NCBI RefSeq assembly: GCF_000148995.1 | Contig: NZ_GL538352.1 | Span: 1,422,974 to 1,486,973, forward strand | Source: Listeria grayi DSM 20601 | GTDB taxonomy: Bacteria > Bacillota > Bacilli > Lactobacillales > Listeriaceae | Direction of reading: 5' to 3' | Length of the DNA stretch: 64,000 nt | In this document: in pieces, positions 50,876 through 59,341 of the stretch | How positions within the stretch are numbered: position 1 is the stretch's first letter | How the letters are laid out: every line of letters starts with the position of its first letter | Notes under the pieces: model-generated | What the model was told of the DNA's origin: nothing | The model's database searches: none | Seen by the model: only the letters and a program-made list of their open reading frames with translations | Program-made: the position numbers and the translations under genes

Positions 50876-52204
50876 TTAATTGTTTTGTACCTCTGGAATA
50901 TATTTCTTCAATTCCTTGATAAAATCATATTGCATTGTATCAATATATGGGCTTTCATAATATTGTGCTTGTTCCTTGCCACTGCCATGTAAGTACAGGA
51001 GTCCAGCACCTTTCACCTCAATAGGGATAGAAACATCTGGAGTAGCAGATCCGAACATCATACGTAGACCTTCGGAACTGTTAAAACCAAGTGAAACTCT
51101 AAGCGAAAAATTATCACGTAATTCAGTGCTTAAATTGTTGGCATTGATTTGTTGCCCAGCTATAAGAATAAAGCATCCAGATTGGCGACCCAGTAGGATG
51201 ATTTGCTTAATTCCATCCATAACTTCATTAATAATTTCTTTGGATTTTTTATCTGTACCATAAGCTTGGAATGCACCGATTTCATCAAACAATATCCATA
51301 CGGGTTTAAATCCATGAGTTTCAAAATTTGAACCGTAGATGAAGTTTTGATTCATGTAGGCATATCTACTTTTCATTTCATCTACTGCTAGACGTATAAC
51401 ACGAGCAATATTATGGGGTGTAGTTGCAACATATTTTTCGCCAAAATAATTTGATAAAGATCCCAGGTCGCTGTTCTTCGGATCGCATAAATAAGTTATA
51501 CTTTCTTGCTTCAGGAACTCGATTAACAAGAAACTCATAAACATACTCTTACCACTACCAGTGCCACCCGAAATTAAAATATGAGGTGATTTAGCTGGGT
51601 TATATGTCACACCATAACCAAGATTAATTTCATTAGAATTATTGTATGCTGTCTCTTGAGAAGTAACATTTAATCTTTGTGGCTTATTAATTCTAAAGTG
51701 GTATTCAGTTGTATTATGACGTATTATCTTTTCATCCATAGGTAAATCCAATAAACCCTGTAATTCAATATCTAAATTTTGTATTTTGCTATCAAAGTAG
51801 TTTCCAGACATCAAGGCAAAAATAACTATTTCATCATCTGTTATAGAATAAGAAAACCTTGATGAGGTGATAATTCCATTAGAATCCTCATTGAATAGCT
51901 TATTACTTATAATAAAGTCTAATAATTCATGGTGAAGGAAATACCTGTCTCTATACTTATTTTTAATAAACTTAATAAATTTAAAGTGTTTTACGAACAA
52001 GATAATCACTGTAATCCATAATATAAATGTAAATATAGCGTTATCCAGCATGAATGAAAAAATAAATATACCAAGTATGAGATATAAAATAACTAACCTG
52101 AAATATTTGGTGTATTTTGGTAGTGATAAAAATATAAGATCATGATTATACATACTGATTGTTGGCATTTTATCTTTCTTAAAAAAATATAATAATTTGT
52201 TCAT
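50876..52204 (-). CDS. FtsK/HerA-type coupling ATPase (TcpA-like)
   Basis: Protein of 442 residues with two N-terminal membrane helices (about 35-72) and a RecA-like motor: Walker A GGTGSGKS at 213-220, Walker B VWILFDEIGAF near 300, and a distal LAGQQINANNL sensor. It resembles the TcpA/FtsK coupling proteins that bring element DNA to a conjugation pore. The element has no pore genes, so it may use one from a co-resident ICE or plasmid. AGGTAA is 6 bases before the start. Confidence 0.87.
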   Translation of the reverse strand: MNKLLYFFKKDKMPTISMYNHDLIFLSLPKYTKYFRLVILYLILGIFIFSFMLDNAIFTFILWITVIILFVKHFKFIKFIKNKYRDRYFLHHELLDFIISNKLFNEDSNGIITSSRFSYSITDDEIVIFALMSGNYFDSKIQNLDIELQGLLDLPMDEKIIRHNTTEYHFRINKPQRLNVTSQETAYNNSNEINLGYGVTYNPAKSPHILISGGTGSGKSMFMSFLLIEFLKQESITYLCDPKNSDLGSLSNYFGEKYVATTPHNIARVIRLAVDEMKSRYAYMNQNFIYGSNFETHGFKPVWILFDEIGAFQAYGTDKKSKEIINEVMDGIKQIILLGRQSGCFILIAGQQINANNLSTELRDNFSLRVSLGFNSSEGLRMMFGSATPDVSIPIEVKGAGLLYLHGSGKEQAQYYESPYIDTMQYDFIKELKKYIPEVQNN

Positions 52205-52209
52205 AAAAA

Positions 52210-52392
52210 TTACCTGATAAATAGATTTTTAAGTTTTATTAATTGGATTTTAATTAAGTAATATAGGGTTACTATTAATGATATTGACGTGACAGTATAG
52301 ATGAATACATTATTAGTAATAACCGATACTGATACGTAACAAAATAGGATAGTTATTGCTAAGGAGATTAAAAATTTAATTTTGATATTCAT
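52210..52392 (-). CDS. Small membrane protein
   Basis: A 60-residue protein with two hydrophobic helices (ISLAITILFCYVSVSVI and YTVTSISLIVTLYYLI) and a basic tail. It is 5 bases upstream of the coupling ATPase gene, with AAAAAGGATG before its start, so probably works with it. Confidence 0.55.
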   Translation of the reverse strand: MNIKIKFLISLAITILFCYVSVSVITNNVFIYTVTSISLIVTLYYLIKIQLIKLKNLFIR

Positions 52393-52477
52393 TGTATTTC
52401 ATCCTTTTTATTTTTTATTTGCAGTGACTATTTAATGGGGGAGAGCCTCTAATGGTAATCAAATTAGATTACCTATC

Positions 52478-53194
52478 CTACAATTCAAACTCTAATAATA
52501 GAGCTTTATGATCACTTATGTTATTTACTAATGGATCTGATTTTTTATGTTTTAAAGTTTTTGAAACAAAAATATGATCTAACTTTTGATTCTTCCAAGT
52601 AGGAATATTATTTGTTGCTGAATCGAGATATTTTTCTAAAATATTTAAATTGTTAGAAAGAGCTGTTTGATTTCCGATTAGTGATTCATTAAAATCGCCA
52701 GCTAAAATTAAATAATCATATTTTCGGAAATTTTGCCCAATTCTTATTGTATATTCCCACATGTTCATTTTGTCTTCTCTATTATCTTGATTTTGGCTTT
52801 GATAAAGAGGGAAGTGTAAAGAATAAATGCAGATGGTTTTACCATTTAACTCAAAAATTCCACCTGTTTGCCTATTGACAAAGGAACGTTCGTAATATGG
52901 TGGCATCATTTTTTTGTAATGCACTTTTTCTTTTAAATATAGTATTCGTGTATTTATAGGCTTGATTCCATCTTTTAAGGGTTCAACTACTGAATATCCA
53001 TAACAACTCAACATATTTAATAATTCCAAACCATCTATATCACCAGTGAAGGATTTTTTACCAAACTCTTGTAAGGTTATGATTGTTGGAGTATGTTTTA
53101 CTATGAATTCAAAAATATCTTTCGTACTTCGTTCCATCTGTGAATTTGGATTGTAAAGGTTCAAATTTAAATTTAATAAAGAGTGTTTTTGCAT
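52478..53194 (-). CDS. Endonuclease/exonuclease/phosphatase (EEP) superfamily protein
   Basis: A 238-residue single-domain enzyme with every EEP active-site motif: Glu43 in TLQEFGK, His127 in SLHFPL, Asp167 and Asn169 in LAGDFNES, Asp206-His207 in KLDHIF and Asp228-His229 in SDHKALL. Such folds cut DNA, RNA or phosphoesters with Mg2+. There is no signal peptide. It is not a usual part of IME transfer modules, so I regard it as cargo, possibly defensive. AAAAGGAG lies 8 bases before ATG 53194. Confidence 0.83.
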   Translation of the reverse strand: MQKHSLLNLNLNLYNPNSQMERSTKDIFEFIVKHTPTIITLQEFGKKSFTGDIDGLELLNMLSCYGYSVVEPLKDGIKPINTRILYLKEKVHYKKMMPPYYERSFVNRQTGGIFELNGKTICIYSLHFPLYQSQNQDNREDKMNMWEYTIRIGQNFRKYDYLILAGDFNESLIGNQTALSNNLNILEKYLDSATNNIPTWKNQKLDHIFVSKTLKHKKSDPLVNNISDHKALLLEFEL

Positions 53195-53269
53195 GTCTAA
53201 TGCTCCTTTTAATTATTTTAAGTATTTTAATTATTATAAAGAAGTTTATAATCTTAAAAAAATAACAGG

Positions 53270-53470
53270 TTAACCCTGATTATTTTTTTTGTAGAACTCT
53301 ACAATATGAGTTAATGTTTGACCTTGAGTAGGTATATTACCATCAAATTCCTTTACTAAAGATGCTGCTATTATATTAATGTCTTGTTGAGTAGATCGAT
53401 CAATTACACCATTAAATTTTACAGGGTCTTTAAATCGTTGATTTACTGGCACAGGTTTTCCTCTAGGCAT
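53270..53470 (-). CDS. Small putative regulator next to attR
   Basis: A 66-residue protein, MPRGKPVPVNQRFKDPV onwards, with a basic N-terminus and two predicted helices (STQQDINIIAASLVKEF and GQTLTHIVEFYKK), resembling a ribbon-helix-helix DNA-binding protein. AAGGAGG ribosome site. First gene of the minus-strand element operon, where a transfer regulator would be expected. Confidence 0.6.
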   Translation of the reverse strand: MPRGKPVPVNQRFKDPVKFNGVIDRSTQQDINIIAASLVKEFDGNIPTQGQTLTHIVEFYKKNNQG

Positions 53471-53685
53471 TTAAAATCCTCCTTACAAACTTCTTTATAT
53501 TACTTATAATACTTATGAGAATAATATATCAGTGGTTTATTATCTTGTCAATAAAAATAGTAAATTGGTGCAATTATAATGAATATGAGTCTCATTTATT
53601 CCGTTTAAATCCATTTAATTATAAAAATATACTTGATACAAAGTGATTTCGGAGGATAAAAATAATAGTAAATTTTCGAGGTTAT

Positions 53686-53701
53686 TTCTCGAAACGTTAA
53701 T
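53686..53701. other. attR of the integrative element
   Basis: TTCTCGAAACGTTAAT repeats the rpsI end (one base different from attL). It is followed by the terminator that probably belonged to rpsI before integration. The stretch 53471-53685 is AT-rich and holds the promoter region of the small regulator and a possible arm site. Confidence 0.85.
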
Positions 53702-53730
53702 CAATCGATTACAGTTGAAATGCTGTTAAA

Positions 53731-53759
53731 CACCTTCTCATTTGAGAAGGTGTTTTTTT
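53731..53759 (+). terminator. Displaced rpsI terminator
   Basis: CACCTTCTCA pairs with TGAGAAGGTG around TT, followed by seven T. It lies 30 bases beyond attR and is best explained as the original terminator of rplM-rpsI, now 10 kb away from the gene. Confidence 0.88.
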
Positions 53760-53867
53760 GTTTCCAATGATACTTGTTTGACTGGTGATAAGATAAGAAA
53801 AAATCCTCGCCTTCCTATTATGAAGTTTGCTATAATACTCACATATAAACGAAGGAGATGACTCAAC

Positions 53868-54140
53868 GTGTTTCAAAGCAACAAGCAGGCTGCGCATAGA
53901 GCCGCAACAAGAATGAAACAAGCGTTACGACAATTAGAAACGAAGCAAGATCCCCTTAATGACAAGCAAACATCGGTACAAGGAAACCAAAATGCACATT
54001 GTTTGGTAAAACAAGAAATCCAAGGAGCCACACGTTTTCAGCAAGCCATGGAAATCGATATTGCTAATATCCAGAAGGTCGCTAGTAGCTTTGAAGCAAT
54101 GGATCTGGGGATTGGAAAAACATACAACAAGATGAGCTAG
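53868..54140 (+). CDS. Type VII secretion targeting protein (TIGR04197/DUF3130, Lap1-like)
   Basis: A 90-residue helical protein of WXG100-like size, MFQSNKQAAHRAATRM onwards. Position directly before a DUF3958-like gene and an LXG toxin fits the Lap1 (DUF3130) partner that binds the LXG domain and delivers the toxin to the type VII machine. GTG start after GAAGGAGATG; a TATAAT near 53831 may be the cassette promoter. Assigned by context and size as well as pattern. Confidence 0.75.
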   Translation: MFQSNKQAAHRAATRMKQALRQLETKQDPLNDKQTSVQGNQNAHCLVKQEIQGATRFQQAMEIDIANIQKVASSFEAMDLGIGKTYNKMS

Positions 54141-54153
54141 GGAGGACGACAAC

Positions 54154-54495
54154 ATGGAACAACTAGAAGTGATTAACTGTGGGTTAGGTGATCTTGCAGA
54201 GAAGCAAGATCATGTCACGAAAGCATACCGACGCAATGAAAACACACGTGCTGCACTAGAGGAACACAATTTTCAGCGAGAGCGACTATTTCAGGAGCTA
54301 AAAGAAACGTTTCAAACGGGAGAAATGTCTGTTTCTCTGGATGAATTAAATTTCGAAACGCGTCGTTATGGGCAACAATTACGAGAGAAACTGCTGGAAA
54401 GCGAACAACAACTGAAAAAGCGGCGGCGCACGTTAGAAGAACAAGAAGAGGAACTTTATAGGAAACGCCGCAAAGCAGCGGAGGAAGCGCGATGA
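54154..54495 (+). CDS. DUF3958-like LXG chaperone (Lap2-like)
   Basis: A 113-residue highly charged helical protein with a long coiled coil (LEEHNFQRERLFQELKE to EEQEEELYRKRRK), matching the DUF3958 family that forms a complex with the LXG domain and Lap1. GGGAGGACG ribosome site. Its stop overlaps the toxin start (ATGA). Confidence 0.78.
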   Translation: MEQLEVINCGLGDLAEKQDHVTKAYRRNENTRAALEEHNFQRERLFQELKETFQTGEMSVSLDELNFETRRYGQQLREKLLESEQQLKKRRRTLEEQEEELYRKRRKAAEEAR

Positions 54496-55832
54496 GTATC
54501 AATATGTTTCTTCCAAATGCCCGATCACAGGCAGAAGGCATTCAAGAGTTGTGTCAGACCCATATCGAAGGCTTTGAAGCGGTCAAACGAGCGATCGTGC
54601 AATTTATCGCGACACCGGAATTAAAAGGCGTAACCTATGATTCGGCGAAAAAATATTTCAGCGAAACGTATCTGCCACTCGCAAACGGCATGATCCTTGC
54701 GGCAGAATCCCTGCAGCGTGCCGCTAAGCAATTTCCACAAAAATACATATCGGAAGTCGACAGCAATAGCCTGCAAGAAGCGAAACTCCGCATGCAAATG
54801 CAGCGACTGGAGCAACTAGCTCGTTTTGCAGAAAACATGGACGATATGGCAAAAAGCACACCACTTAGTCCGCTTTTTGAGAAGCTAGCCGACTCTTATC
54901 GGCAACAAAAACAGAAAATCTATGAGAAGTTAGAAAAGTTAATGGTCTTTAACGGTACGTGCTTATTGATTTTTATCGAAGCGGAACAACTCTTTGCCTC
55001 CATAGAAGCAGGATTGAGAGAAGTTTCTGGCGGAAAAGGATTTCACACTTCCACCAAGTCTTTCAGTACAATGGGGATGAAAATGGGCTGGGCAGCACCG
55101 ATCGAGAAGGCGCAGAAGGCCAAGGATAAGCGGTTAGAAAAAGAAGCTTTGAAACAATATGAAACAATGCCAGTTCCAAAAGTTCCAGCGGGGATGAATC
55201 GCGGGTTTGAAACAAATCCGGATGGGACGCTGGATATTCAAGGGACGATGGATCTTGCAGAAGCGAACAGACAGCTTGTAATGGAAGGGAATACAGGAGC
55301 TATTGTCGATTTGATTGATCCGACGCAAGATGTTTTACGTTTTTTCATGGGGAGAGATCCGCTTACGGATAACAAGCTTTCTAAAACGGAGCGCGGGATG
55401 GCGTTGTTGTTTCTGTTTCCGTTTGCGAAGGTGGGGAAGACATTTAAGTTTGCGTTTCGTGGGGTGGAGGATGTTGAGAGGTTAGGGAAGTTTGGGAAAA
55501 TAAGTACCACGAAAAGGATCAATAAAGTAGAAATAGAAGTTTCTGTAGTGGAAAGGACAGCGCAAATACCTAAAAAGGGTGGAGAAACAGTTGTAGGTCA
55601 CGCTCTACAAAAACATGCTGGTAGAAATCCAGATATTTGGGGGAAAGTAAAAGGAAATAGTAATCAAATTAATCAAACAGCATTGAAACATTTAAATGAA
55701 GTCTTATCGGCGCCAGGAACATTTAAAATAGTAAAAACTAAAAGTGGTATATCATTCCTAGAAAAAAGATTATCCGATGGACGTGGGGTTCGTTTGAATA
55801 TGGATAATACCTTTAAAGGATTTATTGACTAG
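54492..55832 (+). CDS. LXG-domain polymorphic toxin, type VII effector
   Basis: A 446-residue effector. Residues about 1-200 form the helical LXG targeting domain (MSINMFLPNARSQAEGIQELC). A middle segment with FFMGRDPLTDNKLSKTERG (about 280-298) is a pretoxin linker. The last about 80 residues, from VVGHALQKHAGRNP (near 366), are the toxin; conserved His, Lys and Arg residues and the end GRGVRLNMDNTFKGF suggest an RNase of the BECR fold, but I am not sure. From about 55500 the codon use becomes AT-rich, a module-swap sign. The immunity gene follows after 20 bases. Confidence 0.85.
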   Translation: MSINMFLPNARSQAEGIQELCQTHIEGFEAVKRAIVQFIATPELKGVTYDSAKKYFSETYLPLANGMILAAESLQRAAKQFPQKYISEVDSNSLQEAKLRMQMQRLEQLARFAENMDDMAKSTPLSPLFEKLADSYRQQKQKIYEKLEKLMVFNGTCLLIFIEAEQLFASIEAGLREVSGGKGFHTSTKSFSTMGMKMGWAAPIEKAQKAKDKRLEKEALKQYETMPVPKVPAGMNRGFETNPDGTLDIQGTMDLAEANRQLVMEGNTGAIVDLIDPTQDVLRFFMGRDPLTDNKLSKTERGMALLFLFPFAKVGKTFKFAFRGVEDVERLGKFGKISTTKRINKVEIEVSVVERTAQIPKKGGETVVGHALQKHAGRNPDIWGKVKGNSNQINQTALKHLNEVLSAPGTFKIVKTKSGISFLEKRLSDGRGVRLNMDNTFKGFID

Positions 55833-55852
55833 TATATAAGGAGGATTTTTCC

Positions 55853-56284
55853 ATGGAAAATTTAGAAATGATTTTTGAGGATATCATTATATCAGATATC
55901 GAAAAGATACTTAGTTGGATGTCTTTTAGCGAAAAAAATATAAAAAGATCACATTTCTTCATGCATGGAGCAGACAAGGAATATTCAGATATAAGTAGTC
56001 TTAGTGAATATTTTAAAAATGCAGGTACATGCAATATCTTGGTAGAAAATTTAAATATAGGGATTATTCTTAGAGAGGCACTAATTGTTATATCTTTTGA
56101 TGAAAAATATGGAGATTTAACGTTAACTTTCTCGGAAGAATATGGGGAACTAGATGAGGAGAAGCTGTCATTAGTATCTGAAAGATTACATTTTTTAAGT
56201 AGTACCATAAATTATAGCAAAATATTATTTGGTTATGAGCCGGCAGATGAGGAAGAGCTACAATTATTGATTTTGAAAAACTAA
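55853..56284 (+). CDS. Putative immunity protein to the LXG toxin
   Basis: A 143-residue acidic cytosolic protein (MENLEMIFEDIIISDIEK), 20 bases after the toxin with ribosome site AAGGAGG. AT-rich like the toxin tip. It is named an immunity protein by position only; no family recognised. Confidence 0.6.
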   Translation: MENLEMIFEDIIISDIEKILSWMSFSEKNIKRSHFFMHGADKEYSDISSLSEYFKNAGTCNILVENLNIGIILREALIVISFDEKYGDLTLTFSEEYGELDEEKLSLVSERLHFLSSTINYSKILFGYEPADEEELQLLILKN

Positions 56285-56306
56285 AGGAATATAAGGAAAC
56301 TTTTAA

Positions 56307-56455
56307 ATGAATATAGAACAGATAATAAGCAAGTATAAAAATGACAAGCTAGAGGACTTTTTAATCTCAGAAATAGATGAGAATATTATTCAAGAAACAA
56401 TCCTAGCCTATTAGAGCAAAATAAGAGATTAAATGCTTTGCTAACTAAAAAATAA
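56307..56455 (+). pseudogene. Frame-disrupted small gene after the immunity gene
   Basis: An ATG at 56307 after AAGGAAAC opens 35 codons (MNIEQIISKYKNDKLEDF) ending at TAG 56412. In another frame the sequence goes on as NNPSLLEQNKRLNALLTKK to TAA at 56455. A single-base frameshift would explain both. It may be an orphan immunity gene remnant. Confidence 0.35.
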
Positions 56456-56497
56456 AATATATGAATGTATTCTTTAGAATTAAAAAAGAGTTATCCC

Positions 56498-56528
56498 AAG
56501 CGGCTTCTTTAAAGAAGCCGCTTTTACT
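56498..56528. terminator. Terminator of the toxin cassette
   Basis: AAGCGGCTTCTTT is followed directly by its complement AAAGAAGCCGCTT (56498-56523), then TTACTTTT. The following 56530-56720 stretch is AT-rich with no gene. Confidence 0.85.
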
Positions 56529-56720
56529 TTTGAAGATAACATTATGTAAAAAATATAATGATAAATTACGATATAATTAAATTGTATATAAAAATAGAAT
56601 TCTATACAATAAAAATCTACCCTATAGAACCGCTCTTCTTAAAAAGGTGGACATACTATTATTGTTCATACCTTCACAACTAAATCCCAACATTGTACAC
56701 CCCCCACCCCACATATTGTG

Positions 56721-56736
56721 ATGAAAGCGTATACAT
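56721..56736. promoter_or_regulatory. cre site before the Gat PTS operon
   Basis: ATGAAAGCGTATACAT matches the cre consensus at all 16 positions, overlapping the -35 region of the promoter whose TATAAT is at 56755-56760. Confidence 0.8.
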
Positions 56737-56754
56737 TTCTATAAAAATACCTTG

Positions 56755-56760
56755 TATAAT
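56755..56760 (+). promoter_or_regulatory. -10 box of the antiterminator/PTS operon
   Basis: TATAAT, 22 bases before the start codon at 56782. No good -35 box is seen at the right distance (TACATT), so activation is likely needed. Confidence 0.5.
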
Positions 56761-56781
56761 AAAACCAACAGGAGGGATAAT

Positions 56782-58821
56782 ATGTATTTGGATGAAAGAA
56801 GCGACCGGCTAATGCAAGAGCTTCTTCGTTCGCCAAATATCACAAATGCGAAACTACAGGAAAAATTTGGTCTTACGAGAAGACAGGTGGAATACAGTAT
56901 CCAAAAAATCAATAATTGGTTGGAGGAGCAAACGTATCCGACGATTGGCAGATCTGCAAGTGGTCTTTTTAGTATTTCCCCTGAATTGTTTCAGTTGATT
57001 TCTGATAAAGAATATCAGCAGGCCGATTTTTATATTCCTTCTGAAAATGAGCGTGCGAGCATGATTATTTTGATGCTGATGACGATGACTGAAGAGCTTT
57101 CACTGAATCATTTTATTTCAGAATTGGAGGTGAGCAAGAATACGGTGCTCAGTGATTTGAAACTGGCACAATCAATTATTGACGGGGATAATTTGCAAAT
57201 CAGATATACGCGACTACATGGTTATCTGATTGAGGGAGATGAATGGAATAAGCGCTCAGCAATGATAACGGCGGCGGAGCGGATCATGGAAAGCTATGGT
57301 GGGGAAACTTACTTGAAACGGTTGATGCATGTAGAACTCGCGGAGATCCAGAAGCTTCGGGGACAGTTGGAAGAGGTAGAGAAGCATTTGAATCTGCACT
57401 TTATCGACAGCAAAATGAAGATTCTTCCTTATATCCTACAAGCGATCTTCCGGAGAATCGAGCAGAAGCAAACGATCGTGACGCCTTTTATGATCGATTA
57501 TGATGAACTATCGGATACGAAGGAATATGAAGCAGTCGAGATCTTGATCGAAGACAGACCGGCGATTTCAAAGGAAGAACGTATCTATATCGCTTTGCAA
57601 CTCCTAACGACGAATATCCTTCCGAAGCAACATTTAAAAATGGAAGAGATGCCGCAGTTGAAGCAGGCGATCGAGCAGGTCATCAGTAACTTCGAGAAAA
57701 AAGCGGTTGTTCAATTGATCAATAAAGAATCGCTGATCGAGCGGTTATTTGCTCACATCAAACCGGCTTATTACCGCATCAAATATGCGCTCACCACGGA
57801 TTACCGATTTTTAGACAAGATCGATCAGGAATATCAGACGATCCACTATATCGTCAAACAATCTTTAACTCCTTTAGAGGCCTTTATTGGGGCAAAAGTA
57901 CCGGAGAACGAAGCGGTTTTTATCACGCTCTTTATCGGAGGGCACCTCATCGATTCTGCCAGCAATATCACCAAGAAATTGCGGGCGGTGGTTGTTTGTC
58001 CAAACGGTCTTTCGATCTCTAAGCTGATGGAAAAGAATATGCGGGGCTTGTTTCCTGAAATTTATTTCTATCCGGCGATGTCGATCCGGGAATTTGAACA
58101 GACAGAAGTTGCGTATGACATTGTTTTCACGGCAACGCCACTTGCTACGGACAAAAAGCTGTTTCTTGTCAATGCGATGATGGACGAGGCGGAAAAAATG
58201 GAATTAAGAAGGCGCGTGCTGCGGGCTGTTTATATGATCAATGAACAGAGTTTCAGTGCAGAGGCGCTGATGAAGACGATCGGCAAATATGCCGATATCA
58301 AAAATGCTGAGAAGTTAGAGCGTGCGGTACAGGAATTTTTGTTTCCGCATAAAGAAGAGCCTGCTTTTTCAGCAGATGAGAAATTGCCGCTGGCGAAGCT
58401 GCTGCCACAAGATAGGATCATTTTAATGGATAAGGTGGCGAGCTGGCGCGAGGCGATCACCATAGCTGCTGCTCCGCTTTTAGCAGATGGCTCGATTACG
58501 GAGAGTTATGTAGAGGAAATGCACAGGCAGTACCCGAACCCCAATTGGAACATCATTTTGCGAAAGAAAATCGCGATTCCGCACGCCGAGATCGACAAGG
58601 GCGCAAGGAAACTGGGAATGAGTATGTTGTGTTTACGAGAAGGACTACCTCTTGAAGACGGGAGCGAACTTCATTGCATGGTTGTGATTGCTGCAATCGA
58701 CAAAAATGCCCATTTCACAGGGCTACTCGAATTAATGGAACTAGCTGGAAACGAAGAAAAGATGAATGTTATCAAAGAAGCAATTGATAAAGAGACGATC
58801 TTCAATCTGATCAAGGGCTAG
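56782..58821 (+). CDS. PRD-containing PTS regulator (BglG/MtlR type activator)
   Basis: A 679-residue regulator with N-terminal helix-turn-helix domains (LMQELLRSPNITNAKLQEKFGLTR region and a second near 105-135), two PTS regulation domains (about 190-400), an EIIB-like segment (about 405-490) and a C-terminal EIIA domain ending in LLELMELAGNEEKM with the phosphorylated His in IAIPHAEI. Phosphorylation by the PTS switches its activity. GGAGGG lies 8 bases before ATG 56782. Heads the Gat-family PTS operon, equivalent to L. monocytogenes lmo2668. Confidence 0.9.
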   Translation: MYLDERSDRLMQELLRSPNITNAKLQEKFGLTRRQVEYSIQKINNWLEEQTYPTIGRSASGLFSISPELFQLISDKEYQQADFYIPSENERASMIILMLMTMTEELSLNHFISELEVSKNTVLSDLKLAQSIIDGDNLQIRYTRLHGYLIEGDEWNKRSAMITAAERIMESYGGETYLKRLMHVELAEIQKLRGQLEEVEKHLNLHFIDSKMKILPYILQAIFRRIEQKQTIVTPFMIDYDELSDTKEYEAVEILIEDRPAISKEERIYIALQLLTTNILPKQHLKMEEMPQLKQAIEQVISNFEKKAVVQLINKESLIERLFAHIKPAYYRIKYALTTDYRFLDKIDQEYQTIHYIVKQSLTPLEAFIGAKVPENEAVFITLFIGGHLIDSASNITKKLRAVVVCPNGLSISKLMEKNMRGLFPEIYFYPAMSIREFEQTEVAYDIVFTATPLATDKKLFLVNAMMDEAEKMELRRRVLRAVYMINEQSFSAEALMKTIGKYADIKNAEKLERAVQEFLFPHKEEPAFSADEKLPLAKLLPQDRIILMDKVASWREAITIAAAPLLADGSITESYVEEMHRQYPNPNWNIILRKKIAIPHAEIDKGARKLGMSMLCLREGLPLEDGSELHCMVVIAAIDKNAHFTGLLELMELAGNEEKMNVIKEAIDKETIFNLIKG

Positions 58822-58860
58822 TGAAGAAAAAAAGAATGATGACTGCAGGAGGTATCATGA

Positions 58861-59328
58861 ATGGAATTAACAACATTTATTAAACCAGAGATGATGTGGT
58901 TAAAAGTAGAAGAAAACGACCGAGATGCTATTTTCCGCTTAGTGGCGGGAGAAGGGGAAAGGCTAGGGTTTGTACACGATCACTTTTTGACAAAACTGAA
59001 GGGAAGAGAAGAAGAATTTCCGACAGGGCTTCAGTTGGATGGCTATGGTGTAGCGATCCCGCATACAGATCCGGATTGTGTGATCGAACAATTTATTGCG
59101 GTATTAACAACAGATTCCGCTATTCCGTTTCAGTCGATGGAAAACAAAGAAAAAGAAGTAGGCGTAAATGTCATCTTCGTTCTGGGACTTAACGAGCCGC
59201 ACAGTCAGCTGGAAGCATTGCAGACATTGATGGCGATCATCCAAGACAAAGCGAATATGAAACGGATCGTCGAGGCAGAAACGAAAGAAGAAGTACTAGG
59301 ATTATTAAAAGTATTGGCCCAAAAATAA
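58861..59328 (+). CDS. PTS EIIA, fructose/mannitol-galactitol type
   Basis: A 155-residue phosphocarrier with the active His in GVAIPHTDPD. It takes phosphate from HPr and hands it to the EIIB below. GCAGGAGGT ribosome site. Equivalent in position to lmo2667. Confidence 0.92.
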   Translation: MELTTFIKPEMMWLKVEENDRDAIFRLVAGEGERLGFVHDHFLTKLKGREEEFPTGLQLDGYGVAIPHTDPDCVIEQFIAVLTTDSAIPFQSMENKEKEVGVNVIFVLGLNEPHSQLEALQTLMAIIQDKANMKRIVEAETKEEVLGLLKVLAQK

Positions 59329-59341
59329 GGAGGAATTTCAA

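Larger units (their letters stand above)
43597..53701. mobile_element. Integrative mobilizable element in the rpsI 3' end
   Basis: About 10.1 kb, clearly richer in AT than its surroundings, bracketed by a 16-bp att repeat. Gene order from the left: AIPR defence-like gene (plus), unknown gene, tyrosine integrase, excisionase, HUH replication initiator split by an IS21-like element, palindromic origin candidate, small unknown gene, FtsK/TcpA-like ATPase, small membrane protein, EEP-superfamily enzyme, and a small regulator (all minus). It has no mating-pore genes, so I infer a mobilizable rather than self-conjugative element. The rpsI terminator lies beyond attR. Confidence 0.85.

Noticed and set aside
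43597..53701. Prophage
   Set aside because: No capsid, terminase, tail or lysis genes; Rep and FtsK-type genes with integrase fit an IME.
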